DNA of 64,000 bases from CAVTAV01 sp963732795 (lineage in GTDB: Bacteria; Pseudomonadota; Alphaproteobacteria; CAVTAV01): NCBI GenBank assembly GCA_963732795.1, contig CAVTAV010000007.1:241764-305763 (forward strand), given 5' to 3'. The notes under the pieces were generated by a model that ran no database searches, was not told where the DNA came from, and worked only from the letters and a program-made list of their open reading frames with translations. The position numbers were made by a program, and so were the translations under genes. Numbering within the stretch: the stretch's first letter is position 1; the number at the start of each line of letters is the position of its first letter. This document shows, in pieces, positions 39,402 to 49,163 of the stretch.

Positions 39402-41442
39402 TCAGTTCTTCTCGAGCTTCTTCTTGAAGCCGCCGAGCAAGCCCTTCAATCCGCCCGATTTGTCCGAATCCGACGAGCCGTTGCCTTTCAGCACGTTCTC
39501 CAGCTTGGATTTGACCAGATCGCTCGGCTTGGTATGGGCGCCGATGCAGAGCGAGCCGACGACGACACAGGGCGAGGGATCCTGGAGGTCGCCCGAAAGC
39601 CGCACATGACCGCCGACGCCGGTGCCCGACGTGTCGTTGGCGAAGGAATGGATGCCGGCGTCGTAATCGATGGTCTGCGGCGGCAGGTTCACGCTGCCCA
39701 TGCCGGTCATCTTCAGGAGCGTCCGGCCATTCGCCTTGGGCCCTTCGAGCAGGAGATCGTCATTGGTGATCGTCCCCTGATTGGCCTTCCAGGTCGCGGT
39801 CAGGGAGGTGAATTTGGTCTCCTGATTGACCTCGCCCTTGCCGCCGAACATCGTCGCCAACCGCCTTGAGCGAGCCCAGGAGATTGCCGGATTTGAGCGA
39901 ATCCAGCATGCTCGTCCCGCCCGACTTCATGCCGCTCGCGATCTTTTCGATCGTGGCGGCGACCGCCGCGAGATCGACGCCCTTGATGGTGCCGTCGCGG
40001 AAATCGACCGCGCCGCCGCCGTTCAGGGTCGAGACCATGTCCTTCTGACTCTTGCCGGCGAGCGAGACGTCGAAATTGGTCTTGAAGGTGCCGGTGATCC
40101 GGCCGAAATCGGCGGCGTCCTTCATCAGCGGCTCGGCCTGAACGCCCGAGAGATCGAAATTCGCCTTGATTGCCGGCGTGTCGTTGCGCGCGTTCACCTG
40201 GACCATGCCGCTGCCGTTGCCGCCATAGAGCGCCATCTTGGCGAGATTGGCGGTCATCAGCCCGTTGTCGAGCTTCAGGGTGAGCTCGCTCTTGCCGATA
40301 TTGATCTGGCGCACCTTCAAGGAATCGGTGCTGAAGGAGAGATCGAGATCGGCCGCCTTAAGCCCGCTCAAATCCATCGGCTCGGTGCTCCATTCGAAGC
40401 GCTCGGTGCTCGGCGGGGGCTCGGGCGGCAAATAGGGATTGAGGTCGAGCGCGGCGGTATCGAGATTGCCCGTAAGCTTCGGCCGCGGGCCCGCCGTGTT
40501 GACCGCGAACTGGCCCTTGCCCTTGATATCGTCGAGCTGAAGGTTGGCGTTCTCGAAGGAATAGGTGTCGCCGGCGACCTTGACCGTCCCGTCGATCTTC
40601 ATGGGGCCGAGACCGGTGCCCGGCATGTCGAGCGGCGAGCCGGCCCAGGCGGCAAGCTCGCGCACCGAAGGAACGTTGAGGTCGATCGTGCCGTCGACGG
40701 CCAAGGCCGGCATCATCTTGACCGCGCCGTCATAGGAGAAGGTCACTTTGGCGCTCGATACCTTGGCGGTCACCCGCTCGCTGCCGCCGTCCATGAGCGA
40801 CTTGAGATTGGCGACCATGGCGGTGAGATCGACCTTCTCCTTGTTCCAGGTGACGCTGCCGTCGAAATTGAGCGGGCCGGCATAGGCCGGGAGCTTGACC
40901 GAGGCATTGATGCCCGAGATTTCCTGGCTCTGGTTGGTCTCGGCGTCGTCATAGGTGACGGTGCCGTCGACCAGCCTGACATTGTCGAGGGTCAGATTCT
41001 TGAGATAGCTCGACCCGCCGCTCGACGAGGTGCCGGGCTCGGCGGGCGTCGAAGCTGTCGAGAACTCCCAATTGGCGTGGCCCTGGGCGTCCTTTTCGAG
41101 ATGGATGACCGGGTGGTCGAGGACGAAGCCGCTGACCTCGACCGAGCCGAAGATGAGCGGCAGAACCTTCAACGAAATCTGCAGCTTGTCGAGGCTCGCC
41201 ATGACGTCGTGCTTGGCGCCGAGCGCGTTGGCGAAGGTCACGTTCTCGGCCCCGACCTTGATGCTCGGAAACAGCGAGAGGGTGAGGGGGCCGGTGATGG
41301 TGAGCTGTCGTCCGGTCGCGTTCTCCGCCGCCGAGGCGATGACCGGCTTGTATTTCTCCATCGGTATGAAGAACGGGATGACGATCAGCGCGACGATGAC
41401 GATGACGATAATCGACCCGACGATGATGGCGAATTTCTTCAT
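39402..41442 (-). CDS. AsmA family protein (one frameshift)
   Basis: About 680 residues, inner-membrane-anchored with the bulk in the periplasm. One N-terminal helix (5-27) is followed by the AsmA opening FFIPMEKYKPVIASAAENATGRQLTITGPL and repeated beta-strand pairs; the C-terminal half has the typical LNGGGAVDFRDGTIKGVDLAAV segment. The frame slips near 39855; the tail then reads to KKLEKN. AsmA-like proteins bridge the envelope and are implicated in phospholipid transport to the outer membrane. It converges with the MFS gene with 9 bp between stops. Confidence 0.9.
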
Positions 41443-41607
41443 CGAATCCCTCTTCCCTGGCGATTGGTGGTGAATTGCTGCGAGCTAAGTCTCAAAAGGG
41501 AAGATAGGCCGGGTCGGGCGAAAGTCCCAAGAATTTCTTAACGGTATGAATTTAGGGTTGGATCGGGCCCGACGCCGGAAGCACCTCCGCCGGGCCGGGT
41601 TTTCGCC

Positions 41608-41860
41608 ATGATGATGCTAAGGACACGGCCTCTTCCGGCCCTCGCCGCCATCCTGCTAGCGGCGGGGATGGCCGCGTGCGGCAACGATACGGGCGGAATC
41701 CGGCGCTACCTATTACAAAGCGGTATGCAGCCGGATGCATGGCATCATCCGCGGCTGGGAAGGCCCCCGCCGGGCTAGCCGGCTCGACGCGGTGCATGAC
41801 GCTCAAGCCCATAGGGCGTCCTATCCTGGCCATGTCGTGACGATCGAGGAGATCCATTAG
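41608..41860 (+). CDS. Small lipoprotein of unknown function (one frameshift)
   Basis: Three consecutive ATGs begin at 41608. The first 25 residues form a lipoprotein signal with the lipobox AAGMAAC. One extra base near 41700 breaks the frame after CGNDTGG; removing it gives SGATYYKAVCSRMHGIIRG and an end at 41860, in total about 83 residues. The reading is supported by codon use and by a charged, soluble tail (RRASRLDAVHDAQAHRASY). No family was recognised. It is convergent with rlmJ, 7 bp apart. Confidence 0.5.
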
Positions 41861-41867
41861 AGGCGGT

Positions 41868-42704
41868 CTATTCGGGGACCAGCCAGTCGAGGATGGCGGG
41901 ACCAGCGCCGAAATGGATCCGTTCGAGCCAGGCGCCGACCTCGCGGATGGCTTCCTCCATTTTCCACAGGGGATTGATCGCGAGGATCCCGGAGCCGTAG
42001 AGGCCGCGGTCCTCGGCCGGCGGGCGGTGAAGCCATTCGCTGCGCAGGATCTTTCTGATGCCGCTCGCTTTCAGGCGAGCAAGGAGCGCGTCATGGCGGC
42101 CGGCGGGCAGGAGTGGATACCACACCAGATAAAGCCCTGTGGACCACCGGGCATGGGCTCGTTCAATCGTTCGAACGACCGCCTCGTAGTCCGATTTCTG
42201 TTCATAGACGGGATCGATCAGCGTCAAACCGCGCCGGGTGCGGGGCGGGACGAGGGCGGGCAAGGCCTCGAATCCGTCCCGGCGATGGATGTGGACGCGG
42301 CGCTCCCGCCGGTATCGTTTTTCGATCTCGGCGAGCGCCTGGGGATGCAGCTCCGCCAGGATCAGCTCGTCATCCGGCCGGCAAAAGGCGAGGGCGAGAT
42401 CGGGCGAGCCCGGATAGAAGCGAAAGCCGCCGCCCGGATTCGCTGCCCGCACCCGATCGAGATAGGGGATCACCGCCAGCGGCGGATCGGGCGCCGCGAG
42501 CACGGCCTCGATGCCATCGCGGAATTCCCCATGACGCGCCGCTTCTTCGGAGGTGAGGTCATACAGCCCCTCGCCGGCATGAGTGTCGATCACCGTGAAC
42601 GGGGCCGCCTTCCGCGCCAGGCCTTGCAGGGCCAGGGTCAGCACCAGATGTTTATGGACATCTGCGAAATTGCCGGCGTGGTAGCGGTGTTGATAGCTGA
42701 GCAT
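41868..42704 (-). CDS. rlmJ: 23S rRNA (adenine-2030-N6) methyltransferase RlmJ
   Basis: A 278-residue S-adenosylmethionine-dependent enzyme that methylates A2030 of 23S rRNA. It begins MLSYQHRYHAGNFADVHKH, the diagnostic N-terminus of the family; the SAM motif FTVIDTHAGEGLYDL and the catalytic loop DPVYE (DPPYE in E. coli) follow, along with the ending segment LIDWLVPE. The substitution of Val for Pro in the catalytic tetrapeptide is unusual and may be real or a base error; all other hallmarks are present. Confidence 0.93.
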   Translation of the reverse strand: MLSYQHRYHAGNFADVHKHLVLTLALQGLARKAAPFTVIDTHAGEGLYDLTSEEAARHGEFRDGIEAVLAAPDPPLAVIPYLDRVRAANPGGGFRFYPGSPDLALAFCRPDDELILAELHPQALAEIEKRYRRERRVHIHRRDGFEALPALVPPRTRRGLTLIDPVYEQKSDYEAVVRTIERAHARWSTGLYLVWYPLLPAGRHDALLARLKASGIRKILRSEWLHRPPAEDRGLYGSGILAINPLWKMEEAIREVGAWLERIHFGAGPAILDWLVPE

Positions 42705-42886
42705 GGATCGGAACCGTCGGCCGGGCTGGTCGTTCCTATTAAGACGAATTCGCCGATCGGCACTTCATATAGCGGTCGTCAAGAGAAACATAACGACATG
42801 CAGAGATTGCGATTAACTGTTTACCCGAAAAGTGATATTACTCTCTTTGGGAGAGGGTGACCCCGCGCTTGCGAGGGGGAGTACGC

Positions 42887-43342
42887 GTGAAACTGAAGCT
42901 TAACAAGACGCTCCGGCAAAAGATCAAGGCCAACCCGGTCTCGGCGAAGGCTGTCGTCATCTCCGAGGGCAAGATTCTTATGCTGCGGCAGCAGAATGGG
43001 AATTGGGACTTACCCGGCGGCAAGGTCAACGACGATGAGAGCGTCATCGACGCCCTCATCCGCGAGGTCCGGGAAGAGACCAGCCTCTCCGTCAAACCGA
43101 TTGAGCTCCTGTCCACCGGCAAGAAACGTCGGGAGAACGAAGAGGATCTCCTTGTCCTCTCCTATCTTTGCGAGGTCCACGTGAAGACCTCAAGCCGTAA
43201 GGTGCGGCTGAGCGAGGAGCATGTGGAATACAAAATGATCGATCTCGGCAAGGCCCTGTCGCTGCCGCTCCATGCTCATTACGTGCAGGCGCTGCGTGAA
43301 GCGCGGAAACACATCCGTAAATCGACGCCCTCCGCCGCCTAG
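42887..43342 (+). CDS. NUDIX hydrolase
   Basis: A 151-residue enzyme. The Nudix box is GGKVNDDESVIDALIREVREETSLSV, with the catalytic REVREE residues intact, preceded by GNWDLPGG. GTG at 42887 is preferred because GAGGGGG lies six bases upstream. The substrate is not predictable; the charged KKRRENEEDL loop after the box is unlike dGTPases. The upstream 180 bp contain lower-GC DNA without a recognisable gene. The closest neighbours, RlmJ and CHAD genes, give no functional hint. Confidence 0.85.
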   Translation: MKLKLNKTLRQKIKANPVSAKAVVISEGKILMLRQQNGNWDLPGGKVNDDESVIDALIREVREETSLSVKPIELLSTGKKRRENEEDLLVLSYLCEVHVKTSSRKVRLSEEHVEYKMIDLGKALSLPLHAHYVQALREARKHIRKSTPSAA

Positions 43343-43474
43343 CGGACTAATACGTTTCATAAAATCGTCATTGCGCCATATCAAAGTGTGGTGCTGCCGG
43401 TTCGACTCGAATGGCTAACGTCCGCGAGTCGAAGCGCCAGCATTCTGGCTGCCGCGTAGCGGCCCGAGTGGGGG

Positions 43475-44419
43475 GTGTGTTTGCCTTACGTCTTTCGCAA
43501 GTCCGAATCCGTCATCAAGGCCGCGCAACGCGTGGCGCGAGAGCTCCTGGACGATACGCTGACGACGATCCGCGATCCCAAGGTGACGCTGGACGTGCGC
43601 ACCCACGAGGCGCGCAAGGCGATCAAGAAGCTGCGCGGCATGTTGCGGCTCGTCGAATCCTCTCAGCGGCTCGGGCGGGTGGAAAAGGCGATCGACAAGG
43701 AGCTGCGCGACGCCGCCCGCAAGCTCGCGCCCTATCGTGACAGCGATGTCATGCGGGCTGCTCTCCACTCGGCCGCCGCGGCCAGTCGCGGGCTGATCGA
43801 CCAGAAGACGGCGGATTTGATCCATGCCTGCATCACCGATACAAGCGGCGTCGGCGAAAGCGCCCAGGCGGTGAGCCTCGCGCTTTACGCCACCGACGTC
43901 ACCTCGATCGGCGACAAGATCGCAGCGAGCGAAATCCACACCCGCAATTTACCGGCGCTCGAGAAGTCCTATCTGAAAACCTGCAACACCGCCTATGAGC
44001 TCATGCGCAAGGTGCTGGGGGGCGATGCGAGCGAGGAGGATTTCCACGAGTGGCGGAAATTCGTCAAATATCATTTCTATCACACGCGGCTTCTGGCCGG
44101 AATTTACGGAAAAAGCGCGAAAAACCGCGCAAAGGACGCCAACGAGCTCGAAGAAATCCTCGGCCAGCATCACGACATGGCGGTGCTCGCCGAGCGGATC
44201 AAGGCGAAGCGCCGCAAGATCAAGAAGGTCTGCGACGTCGACCGGCTGCTCGACTATCTGGCCAAGCGCCAGACGACCTTGGAGCGCCAGGCCCTCAAAC
44301 TCGGCCGCCGCCTCCTGCCGAAAGAAGCGGAATCGGCGGAGGAATTGTTCCGGAACTACAAGCCGGACGGGAAGCCGAAGCAACGCGCGCCCGCCAAACG
44401 CACCCGTCCTTCCAAATGA
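43475..44419 (+). CDS. CHAD domain protein
   Basis: A 314-residue helical protein. The CHAD domain (polyphosphate-binding, histidine-rich) runs from about residue 10 to 290. The conserved histidine/basic pairs are in RTHEARKAIKKLRGMLRL and EEDFHEWRKFVKYHFYHTRLL, and the helix ILGQHHDMAVLAERI is characteristic. CHAD proteins bind inorganic polyphosphate granules. The C-terminus is basic (QRAPAKRTRPSK). Unlike CYTH-CHAD fusions it lacks the triphosphatase domain. A GTG start at 43475 is used; a TTG two codons on is also possible. Confidence 0.87.
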   Translation: MCLPYVFRKSESVIKAAQRVARELLDDTLTTIRDPKVTLDVRTHEARKAIKKLRGMLRLVESSQRLGRVEKAIDKELRDAARKLAPYRDSDVMRAALHSAAAASRGLIDQKTADLIHACITDTSGVGESAQAVSLALYATDVTSIGDKIAASEIHTRNLPALEKSYLKTCNTAYELMRKVLGGDASEEDFHEWRKFVKYHFYHTRLLAGIYGKSAKNRAKDANELEEILGQHHDMAVLAERIKAKRRKIKKVCDVDRLLDYLAKRQTTLERQALKLGRRLLPKEAESAEELFRNYKPDGKPKQRAPAKRTRPSK

Positions 44420-44431
44420 TCCAGTCGTTTC

Positions 44432-44463
44432 GTGTCCGGGTGCCAGCTTTCGCCGGCATGACG
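44432..44463. repeat. Dispersed repeat GGTGCCAGCTTTCGCCGGCATGAC
   Basis: Located in the 51-bp gap between the convergent CHAD and SthA genes. The core CCAGCTTTCGCCGGCATGACGG corresponds to a common alphaproteobacterial intergenic element that is often mistranslated as MPAKAGT peptides on the other strand. A single copy; its self-complementary GCCAGCTTTCGCCGGC could fold into a small hairpin and act as a shared terminator. Confidence 0.55.
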
Positions 44464-44470
44464 GCCGTGT

Positions 44471-45916
44471 TCAGAGCGCCTGGGCGAGCTTGCTCTTGAG
44501 CTCGGTGACGGTGGACGTCTGGGGCTCCTCGCGGGGCATGCGGTTCCAGGCGTCGAGGGCGGCGATCTTGTAGCCCTCGGCGAGGGTCGGATAGTTGAAG
44601 GTATTCTCGACGAAATAGTCGAGCGTGCCGCCGAGATTGAGCACGGCCTGGCCGATATGGATCAGCTCGGTCGCGCCTTCGCCGACGATATGGACGCCGA
44701 GAAGCCGGCGCGTGTCGAGGGCGAACAGCATCTTCATGAAGCCGCACTCGATGCCCATGATATGGCCGCGGGAGGTTTCGCGGAACCGGGCGACGCCGAC
44801 CTCGTAGGCGATACCCTTCTCGCGCGCCTCGCTTTCGGTGAGGCCGATCATCGAGATTTCGGGCACGGCATAGATGCCGAAGGGGAAGAATTCCGGCGGC
44901 TCGTGGGCCTGGACGCCGAAAGCGTGACAGGCCGCGATCCGGCCCTGCTCCATGGAGGTAGAGGCAAGGCTCGGGAACCCGATCACGTCGCCCGCCGCAT
45001 AGATATGGGGAACCTCGGTCTGGAACGTGGTCTTGTCGACCTTAAGCCGTCCGCGCGAATCCGCTTCGAGGCCGGCCGCTTCGATATTGAGCGATGCGGT
45101 CGCGCCCATGCGGCCGGCGGTGAACAGCGCCATGTCGGCATGCACCTCGCGGCCGCCCGTAAGACGGATCGTGCAGCCGGAGTCGTCGACCTCGATATTC
45201 TCGGCTTTGCAGCAGAGCCGGAGCGTCATGCCCCGCTCGCGCAGGTCGTGGACGAACTCGTCGATGATCTCGCGGTCGACAAAGGGGAGAAGCGTCTCGG
45301 TCGGGTCGATCAGGGTCACCTTGACGTCGAGCGCCGAGAAGATGGTGGCGTATTCCGTGCCGATCACGCCCGCGCCCACGACCGCTATGCTGCGCGGCAG
45401 GACTTCGAGATTGAGGATCTCGTCGCTGTCCAGGATCGATTGGCCGTCGAACGGGATATGGGCCGGCCGGTGGGGCTTGGTGCCGACGGCGAGAAGAAAG
45501 CGGTCGGCGGTGAAGTGGGTCATCACCTCGTCTTCGCCAACGACCTCAATCGTGTTGGGATCGAGGAAACGGGCCATGCCCTTCGCGGTCTCGACCTTGT
45601 TGCGCGCGAACTGGTGCTCGAGGATCTCGACTTCATGGTTCAAGGTCATGTGCAGGCGCTTCAACAGATCGCCCGCCGTGATGTCCTTCTTCACGCGATA
45701 GCCGCGCCCGTAAAAGCCCCGCTCGCGCCAGCCCGAGAGGTTCAGCACGGTCTCGCGCAGGGTCTTGCTCGGGATCGTGCCCGTATGGACCGAGACGCCG
45801 CCGACGCGATGGCCCTTCTCCACCACGAGGACGGATTTCTGGATTTTGGCAGCTTGAATCGCGGCCCGCCGTCCGGCGGGCCCGCTGCCGATCACAATCA
45901 AATCATAATGGCGCAT
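44471..45916 (-). CDS. sthA: Soluble pyridine nucleotide transhydrogenase
   Basis: A 481-residue flavoprotein catalysing NADPH + NAD+ to NADP+ + NADH, usually draining excess NADPH. The FAD site is IVIGSGPAGRRAAIQAAK; the position of the disulfide pair in dihydrolipoamide dehydrogenases reads GGVSVHTGTIPSKT, with Thr in place of both cysteines, the hallmark of SthA. The NAD(P) motif is VVGAGVIGTEYATIFSAL and the FAD-binding IYAAGDVIGFPSLASTSMEQGR. Length and all motifs are intact. It faces the CHAD gene and is divergent from the MFS exporter. Confidence 0.95.
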   Translation of the reverse strand: MRHYDLIVIGSGPAGRRAAIQAAKIQKSVLVVEKGHRVGGVSVHTGTIPSKTLRETVLNLSGWRERGFYGRGYRVKKDITAGDLLKRLHMTLNHEVEILEHQFARNKVETAKGMARFLDPNTIEVVGEDEVMTHFTADRFLLAVGTKPHRPAHIPFDGQSILDSDEILNLEVLPRSIAVVGAGVIGTEYATIFSALDVKVTLIDPTETLLPFVDREIIDEFVHDLRERGMTLRLCCKAENIEVDDSGCTIRLTGGREVHADMALFTAGRMGATASLNIEAAGLEADSRGRLKVDKTTFQTEVPHIYAAGDVIGFPSLASTSMEQGRIAACHAFGVQAHEPPEFFPFGIYAVPEISMIGLTESEAREKGIAYEVGVARFRETSRGHIMGIECGFMKMLFALDTRRLLGVHIVGEGATELIHIGQAVLNLGGTLDYFVENTFNYPTLAEGYKIAALDAWNRMPREEPQTSTVTELKSKLAQAL

Positions 45917-46100
45917 ACGGACACACTCCCTAGCAAGAGACCTATCCGATGCCCGTGACGAAATAATTAACTTCTATGACGCCAGGGACCCGGTGAGCGG
46001 CTCGGGATGCGCCGATGCGGACTCGCCAAGGATAAATAGTTTACACTGTGACATAAAGTTGTTACGAGGCGCCGGCGGCGAGGGGGGCCGCGAGTACAGT

Positions 46101-47942
46101 ATGGCCGCGAGAAGCTACACCAGAGAAGAACGCCGCGCGACGCTTGGCGCCCTGATGATCGTGTTCCTCCTGGGCGCGCTCGATCAGACCATCGTGTCGA
46201 CCGCGATGCCCCGCATCATCGAGCATCTCAAGGGCCTCAATCTCTACGCCTGGGTGACGACGTCCTACCTTCTGGCCTCGACGGTCACGGTTCCGATCTA
46301 CGGCAAGCTCGGCGATCAGTTTGGACGCAAGCCCGTTCTGATGTTCGGCATCTGCCTGTTCCTGATGGGCTCGGCGCTTTGTGGGCTTTCCGGCGAGTTC
46401 GGCAGCCTGCCGATCGTCGGAGGCGGTATGACCCAGCTCATCGTGTTTCGCGGCGTTCAGGGCATCGGCGGCGGCGCCCTGTTCACCATCGCCTTCGCCA
46501 CGCTCGCCGATATGTTCAGCGCGCGCGAGCGCAGCAAATATATGGGCCTGTTCGGCGGAGTCTTCGGCTTTGCGAGCGTCGTCGGACCGGCGATCGGCGG
46601 GTTCCTGACCGATTTCGGCGATATGACAGTGCTCGGCCATATCGTCTCGGGCTGGCGGCTCGTCTTCTACGTCAATCTGCCCCTGGGGCTCATTTCGCTG
46701 ATCGTGCTCATGAAAATGATGCCGTTCATCGAGGGCGTCGGACATCCGACCGTCGATTATGTCGGCTCCGCGCTGATCGCCTCCACCTTCGTGCCGCTCC
46801 TGCTGGCGCTTTCCTGGGGCGGGCACGATTATGCCTGGTCGTCGCCCGAGATCATCGGATTGTCGCTGCTCTCGGTAATCTCGCTCGGCCTGCTGATCTT
46901 CGTCGAGACCAAGGCGCGCGAGCCGATCATCCCGTTGAGCCTGTTCCAGAACCGGGTGTTCAGCACGGTCAATCTCGCCGGATTCCTGATCGGCATGTCG
47001 TTCTTCGGCATCGTGATGTTCATGCCGCTCTTCATGCAGGTGGTGCTCGGCGTGAGCGCGACCAAAAGCGGCATGGCGATGTTCCCGCTGATGGCCGGCC
47101 TGATGACGGGCAGCATCGTGAGCGGCAACATCGTCGCGCGGATCGGGCACTACAAGCCGTTCATCGTCGGCGGCGTGGTCGTGCTGGCGATCGGCGTGAT
47201 CAACCTGTCGCAGATCGGCCCCGAGACGTCGATTTTCGGCATCGATTGGCGGCTTTTGCTGGTCGGGCTCGGACTCGGACCGTCGCAAAGCCTCAACAAT
47301 CTCGCGGTCCAGAACGCGGTGCCGGTCAGCCGGATCGGCATCGCGACGAGCTCCAGCCAGTTCTTCCGCCAGATCGGATCGACGGTCGGCGTCGCAATCT
47401 TCGGCACGCTCCTGACGGTCAATCTGACCTATGAGATACCGAAGAATCTGCCGAAAAGCCTCGGCATCGAACCCCACATGCTCGATCTGAGCCAGGTCCA
47501 GGGCCAGGCCCGCACCGGGCATCTGATGGACGGCAAGCTCGCCGATGCGATCCAGCTTCAGGGCAAGAAGTTGGAGGTCGCCTATCACGGCGACGCCAAG
47601 GCCGCCGCGGATCTGTTGCGTGATCCCGACCTGCCGGGTCCCGTCCGCCTCGCGCTCGAGCATGTCGTGCCGGCCGAGGGCGGCGGCACCATCGTGGATT
47701 TGCAGCCCGATCCGCCGGGCGATACCGCCGAGCTCGCCGAGCTCAAGCAGGTCATGGTGAAATCCGTCGCCGAGCGCGCCGAGCATGGACTTCGCAACGG
47801 CTTCTCCGTCTCGATCACCAGCATGTTCGCGATGAGCCTGATCGTCGTGTTCCTCGCCTTCGGAGTCGTGCTGTTCATCCCCGAGATCCCCCTCCGCCAC
47901 GGCACCCCGCACGAACTGCGAAGCAAGGAAACGGCTGGCTAG
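46101..47942 (+). CDS. DHA2-family MFS multidrug exporter (14 helices)
   Basis: A 613-residue exporter. The first helix contains LGALDQTIVSTAMPRI (motif D1 with its acidic residue), then GKLGDQFGRKPVL (motif A), and VFRGVQGIGGGALFTIAFATLADMF followed by the motif C region GVFGFASVVGPAIGGFL, as in EmrB/QacA. Fourteen hydrophobic segments can be counted. An unusually long hydrophilic loop lies between the last helices (about residues 470-560, rich in charged residues). The ATG at 46101 is favoured; an in-frame earlier start at 45993 lacks likeness to the family. Substrate unknown. Confidence 0.9.
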   Translation: MAARSYTREERRATLGALMIVFLLGALDQTIVSTAMPRIIEHLKGLNLYAWVTTSYLLASTVTVPIYGKLGDQFGRKPVLMFGICLFLMGSALCGLSGEFGSLPIVGGGMTQLIVFRGVQGIGGGALFTIAFATLADMFSARERSKYMGLFGGVFGFASVVGPAIGGFLTDFGDMTVLGHIVSGWRLVFYVNLPLGLISLIVLMKMMPFIEGVGHPTVDYVGSALIASTFVPLLLALSWGGHDYAWSSPEIIGLSLLSVISLGLLIFVETKAREPIIPLSLFQNRVFSTVNLAGFLIGMSFFGIVMFMPLFMQVVLGVSATKSGMAMFPLMAGLMTGSIVSGNIVARIGHYKPFIVGGVVVLAIGVINLSQIGPETSIFGIDWRLLLVGLGLGPSQSLNNLAVQNAVPVSRIGIATSSSQFFRQIGSTVGVAIFGTLLTVNLTYEIPKNLPKSLGIEPHMLDLSQVQGQARTGHLMDGKLADAIQLQGKKLEVAYHGDAKAAADLLRDPDLPGPVRLALEHVVPAEGGGTIVDLQPDPPGDTAELAELKQVMVKSVAERAEHGLRNGFSVSITSMFAMSLIVVFLAFGVVLFIPEIPLRHGTPHELRSKETAG

Positions 47943-47950
47943 GTATTCGG

Positions 47951-47972
47951 TCATTGCGCCTCGCGATGACGG
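47951..47972. repeat. Short palindrome GTCATTGCG..CGCGATGACGG, deletion derivative of the 9273 repeat
   Basis: The outer ends of the 9273-9377 element (CCGTCATTG and CGCGATGACGG) are here joined with only GCGCCT between them. It lies between the exporter stop and the next gene. It looks like an internally deleted copy. Confidence 0.5.
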
Positions 47973-48036
47973 TGGCATGGGTTCTCTTTGGCTTGAGGAC
48001 TCACTTGCGATAAGCTCCGCCGCCGGGAGGGCCTTT

Positions 48037-48696
48037 ATGTTTATCGGGCACTACGCACTGGGGTTTGCGGCGAAGAAGATCGCGCCGGCGGTCTCGCTCG
48101 GGGCGCTGTTCGCGGCGTGCCAGTTGGCGGATCTCATTTGGCCGACGCTGGTGCTGCTTCACGTCGAGAGCTTCACGATCATGCCGGGGGCGACGGCGGT
48201 CACGCCGCTCGTGTTCACGAGCTATCCTTACTCGCACGGGCTCATCCCGCTGATCGGCTGGGGTGCGCTGTTCGGGCTTGGCTATATGCTGCTGGTCCGG
48301 TCGAAGATCGTTGCCGGCGTCACGATCGCACTGCTCGTGGTCAGCCACTGGGTGCTGGATTACATCGTCCATGTTCCGGACATGCCGCTAGGGCCGGGCG
48401 TGCCGGGGACGTTCGGGCTCGGGCTCTGGAACTCGCTCTGGGGCACGCTCGCCGTTGAGCTCGGCCTGTTCGCAATTGGGGTGCTGCTTTATCTCCGGAT
48501 GACAAAGGCGCGCGACAAGATCGGCCTTATCGGGTTCTGGTCGCTGGTCGTGTTTCTGGTCGCCGTCTATTTCGCCAACCTGCTCGGTCCCCCGCCGCCC
48601 AGTATCGCCACCGTCGCCTGGTCGGCGGAAGCACTGTGGCTCGTCGTGCTGTGGGGCTACTGGATCGACCGCCACCGCTTCGTGCGCACGCTCTAA
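48037..48696 (+). CDS. Integral membrane protein, YdjM/DUF457-like metal-dependent hydrolase fold
   Basis: A 219-residue protein with about six hydrophobic segments. Conserved His in MFIGHYALGFAAKK at the start and the ALLVVSHWVLDYIVH segment (His-x3-Asp) match the potential metal sites of the YdjM/membrane-bound hydrolase superfamily. GGGAGG precedes the ATG at 48037. Its catalytic activity is not established. The last four bases overlap the stop region of the ASCH gene on the other strand. Confidence 0.6.
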   Translation: MFIGHYALGFAAKKIAPAVSLGALFAACQLADLIWPTLVLLHVESFTIMPGATAVTPLVFTSYPYSHGLIPLIGWGALFGLGYMLLVRSKIVAGVTIALLVVSHWVLDYIVHVPDMPLGPGVPGTFGLGLWNSLWGTLAVELGLFAIGVLLYLRMTKARDKIGLIGFWSLVVFLVAVYFANLLGPPPPSIATVAWSAEALWLVVLWGYWIDRHRFVRTL

Positions 48697-49091
48697 GCGC
48701 TGCGCAGCTTCGGCGTGGGCGGGCCGTCGAGCAAATCTTCCAGGGTCACATCCAGCTCATAGAGCTTTCGGCAAGCGGTGACCGGTCCGCGGGGCGGGCG
48801 GACCGGTATCACCTCGGTCAGCTCCCAAGCGAGCTGACCGTCTTCGAAGAACAAGGCGCAGGCGCGCCCCATATCGCCGACCGTGAAGGGCCGTACCTCC
48901 TTCACCTTGGCCACCGCCACGATGCGGCCGTTGAGATCGGTGTCGTCCTCGGCCTCGAGCCGACGGTGGGTCTCGACGATGACGACGTCCTCGTTGGGCG
49001 CCAGGTCGGGACGCCATGGCCGCACTTCGATCGTCTTCTCGCCCGTAGCGATGCGGGTTCCGCCGGGATGGAGCACGGACACGGCTTTCAT
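48693..49091 (-). CDS. ASCH domain protein
   Basis: A 132-residue protein of the ASCH/PUA-like fold, a possible RNA- or modified-nucleoside-binding module. The core is MKAVSVLHPGGTRIATGEKTIEVRPWRPD, with the K-T-I-E-V-R substrate pocket motif, and RIVAVAKVKEVRPFTVGD. Some ASCH proteins hydrolyse N4-acetylcytidine, but the catalytic assignment here is not certain. It is the most downstream of the genes on the luxR strand, 73 bp after the helical protein. Confidence 0.8.
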   Translation of the reverse strand: MKAVSVLHPGGTRIATGEKTIEVRPWRPDLAPNEDVVIVETHRRLEAEDDTDLNGRIVAVAKVKEVRPFTVGDMGRACALFFEDGQLAWELTEVIPVRPPRGPVTACRKLYELDVTLEDLLDGPPTPKLRSA

Positions 49092-49163
49092 CGGACCATC
49101 ATCTTCCTACGTCGCGTTCCTTTCGGCCTTTCCCTGTCTCTGTCGCTTCGTGTCTTCGCCGGA

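Noticed and set aside
44471..45916. Dihydrolipoamide dehydrogenase instead of SthA
   Set aside because: The redox-active Cys pair is replaced by Thr residues in GGVSVHTGTIPSKT, which fits the transhydrogenase and not the dehydrogenase.
44657..45958. A 433-codon open frame antisense to sthA
   Set aside because: The opposite strand encodes a full-length transhydrogenase with intact motifs; the antisense frame has no motif or ribosome site.
45960..46100. An upstream extension of the DHA2 exporter to 45993
   Set aside because: The extra 36 residues have no likeness to exporters and pass through an AT-rich stretch that looks like a promoter.
46062..47978. A 638-codon minus-strand frame opposite the DHA2 exporter
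   Set aside because: The translation is a charged His/Asp/Arg-rich sequence without domains, the usual mirror of a membrane protein gene.
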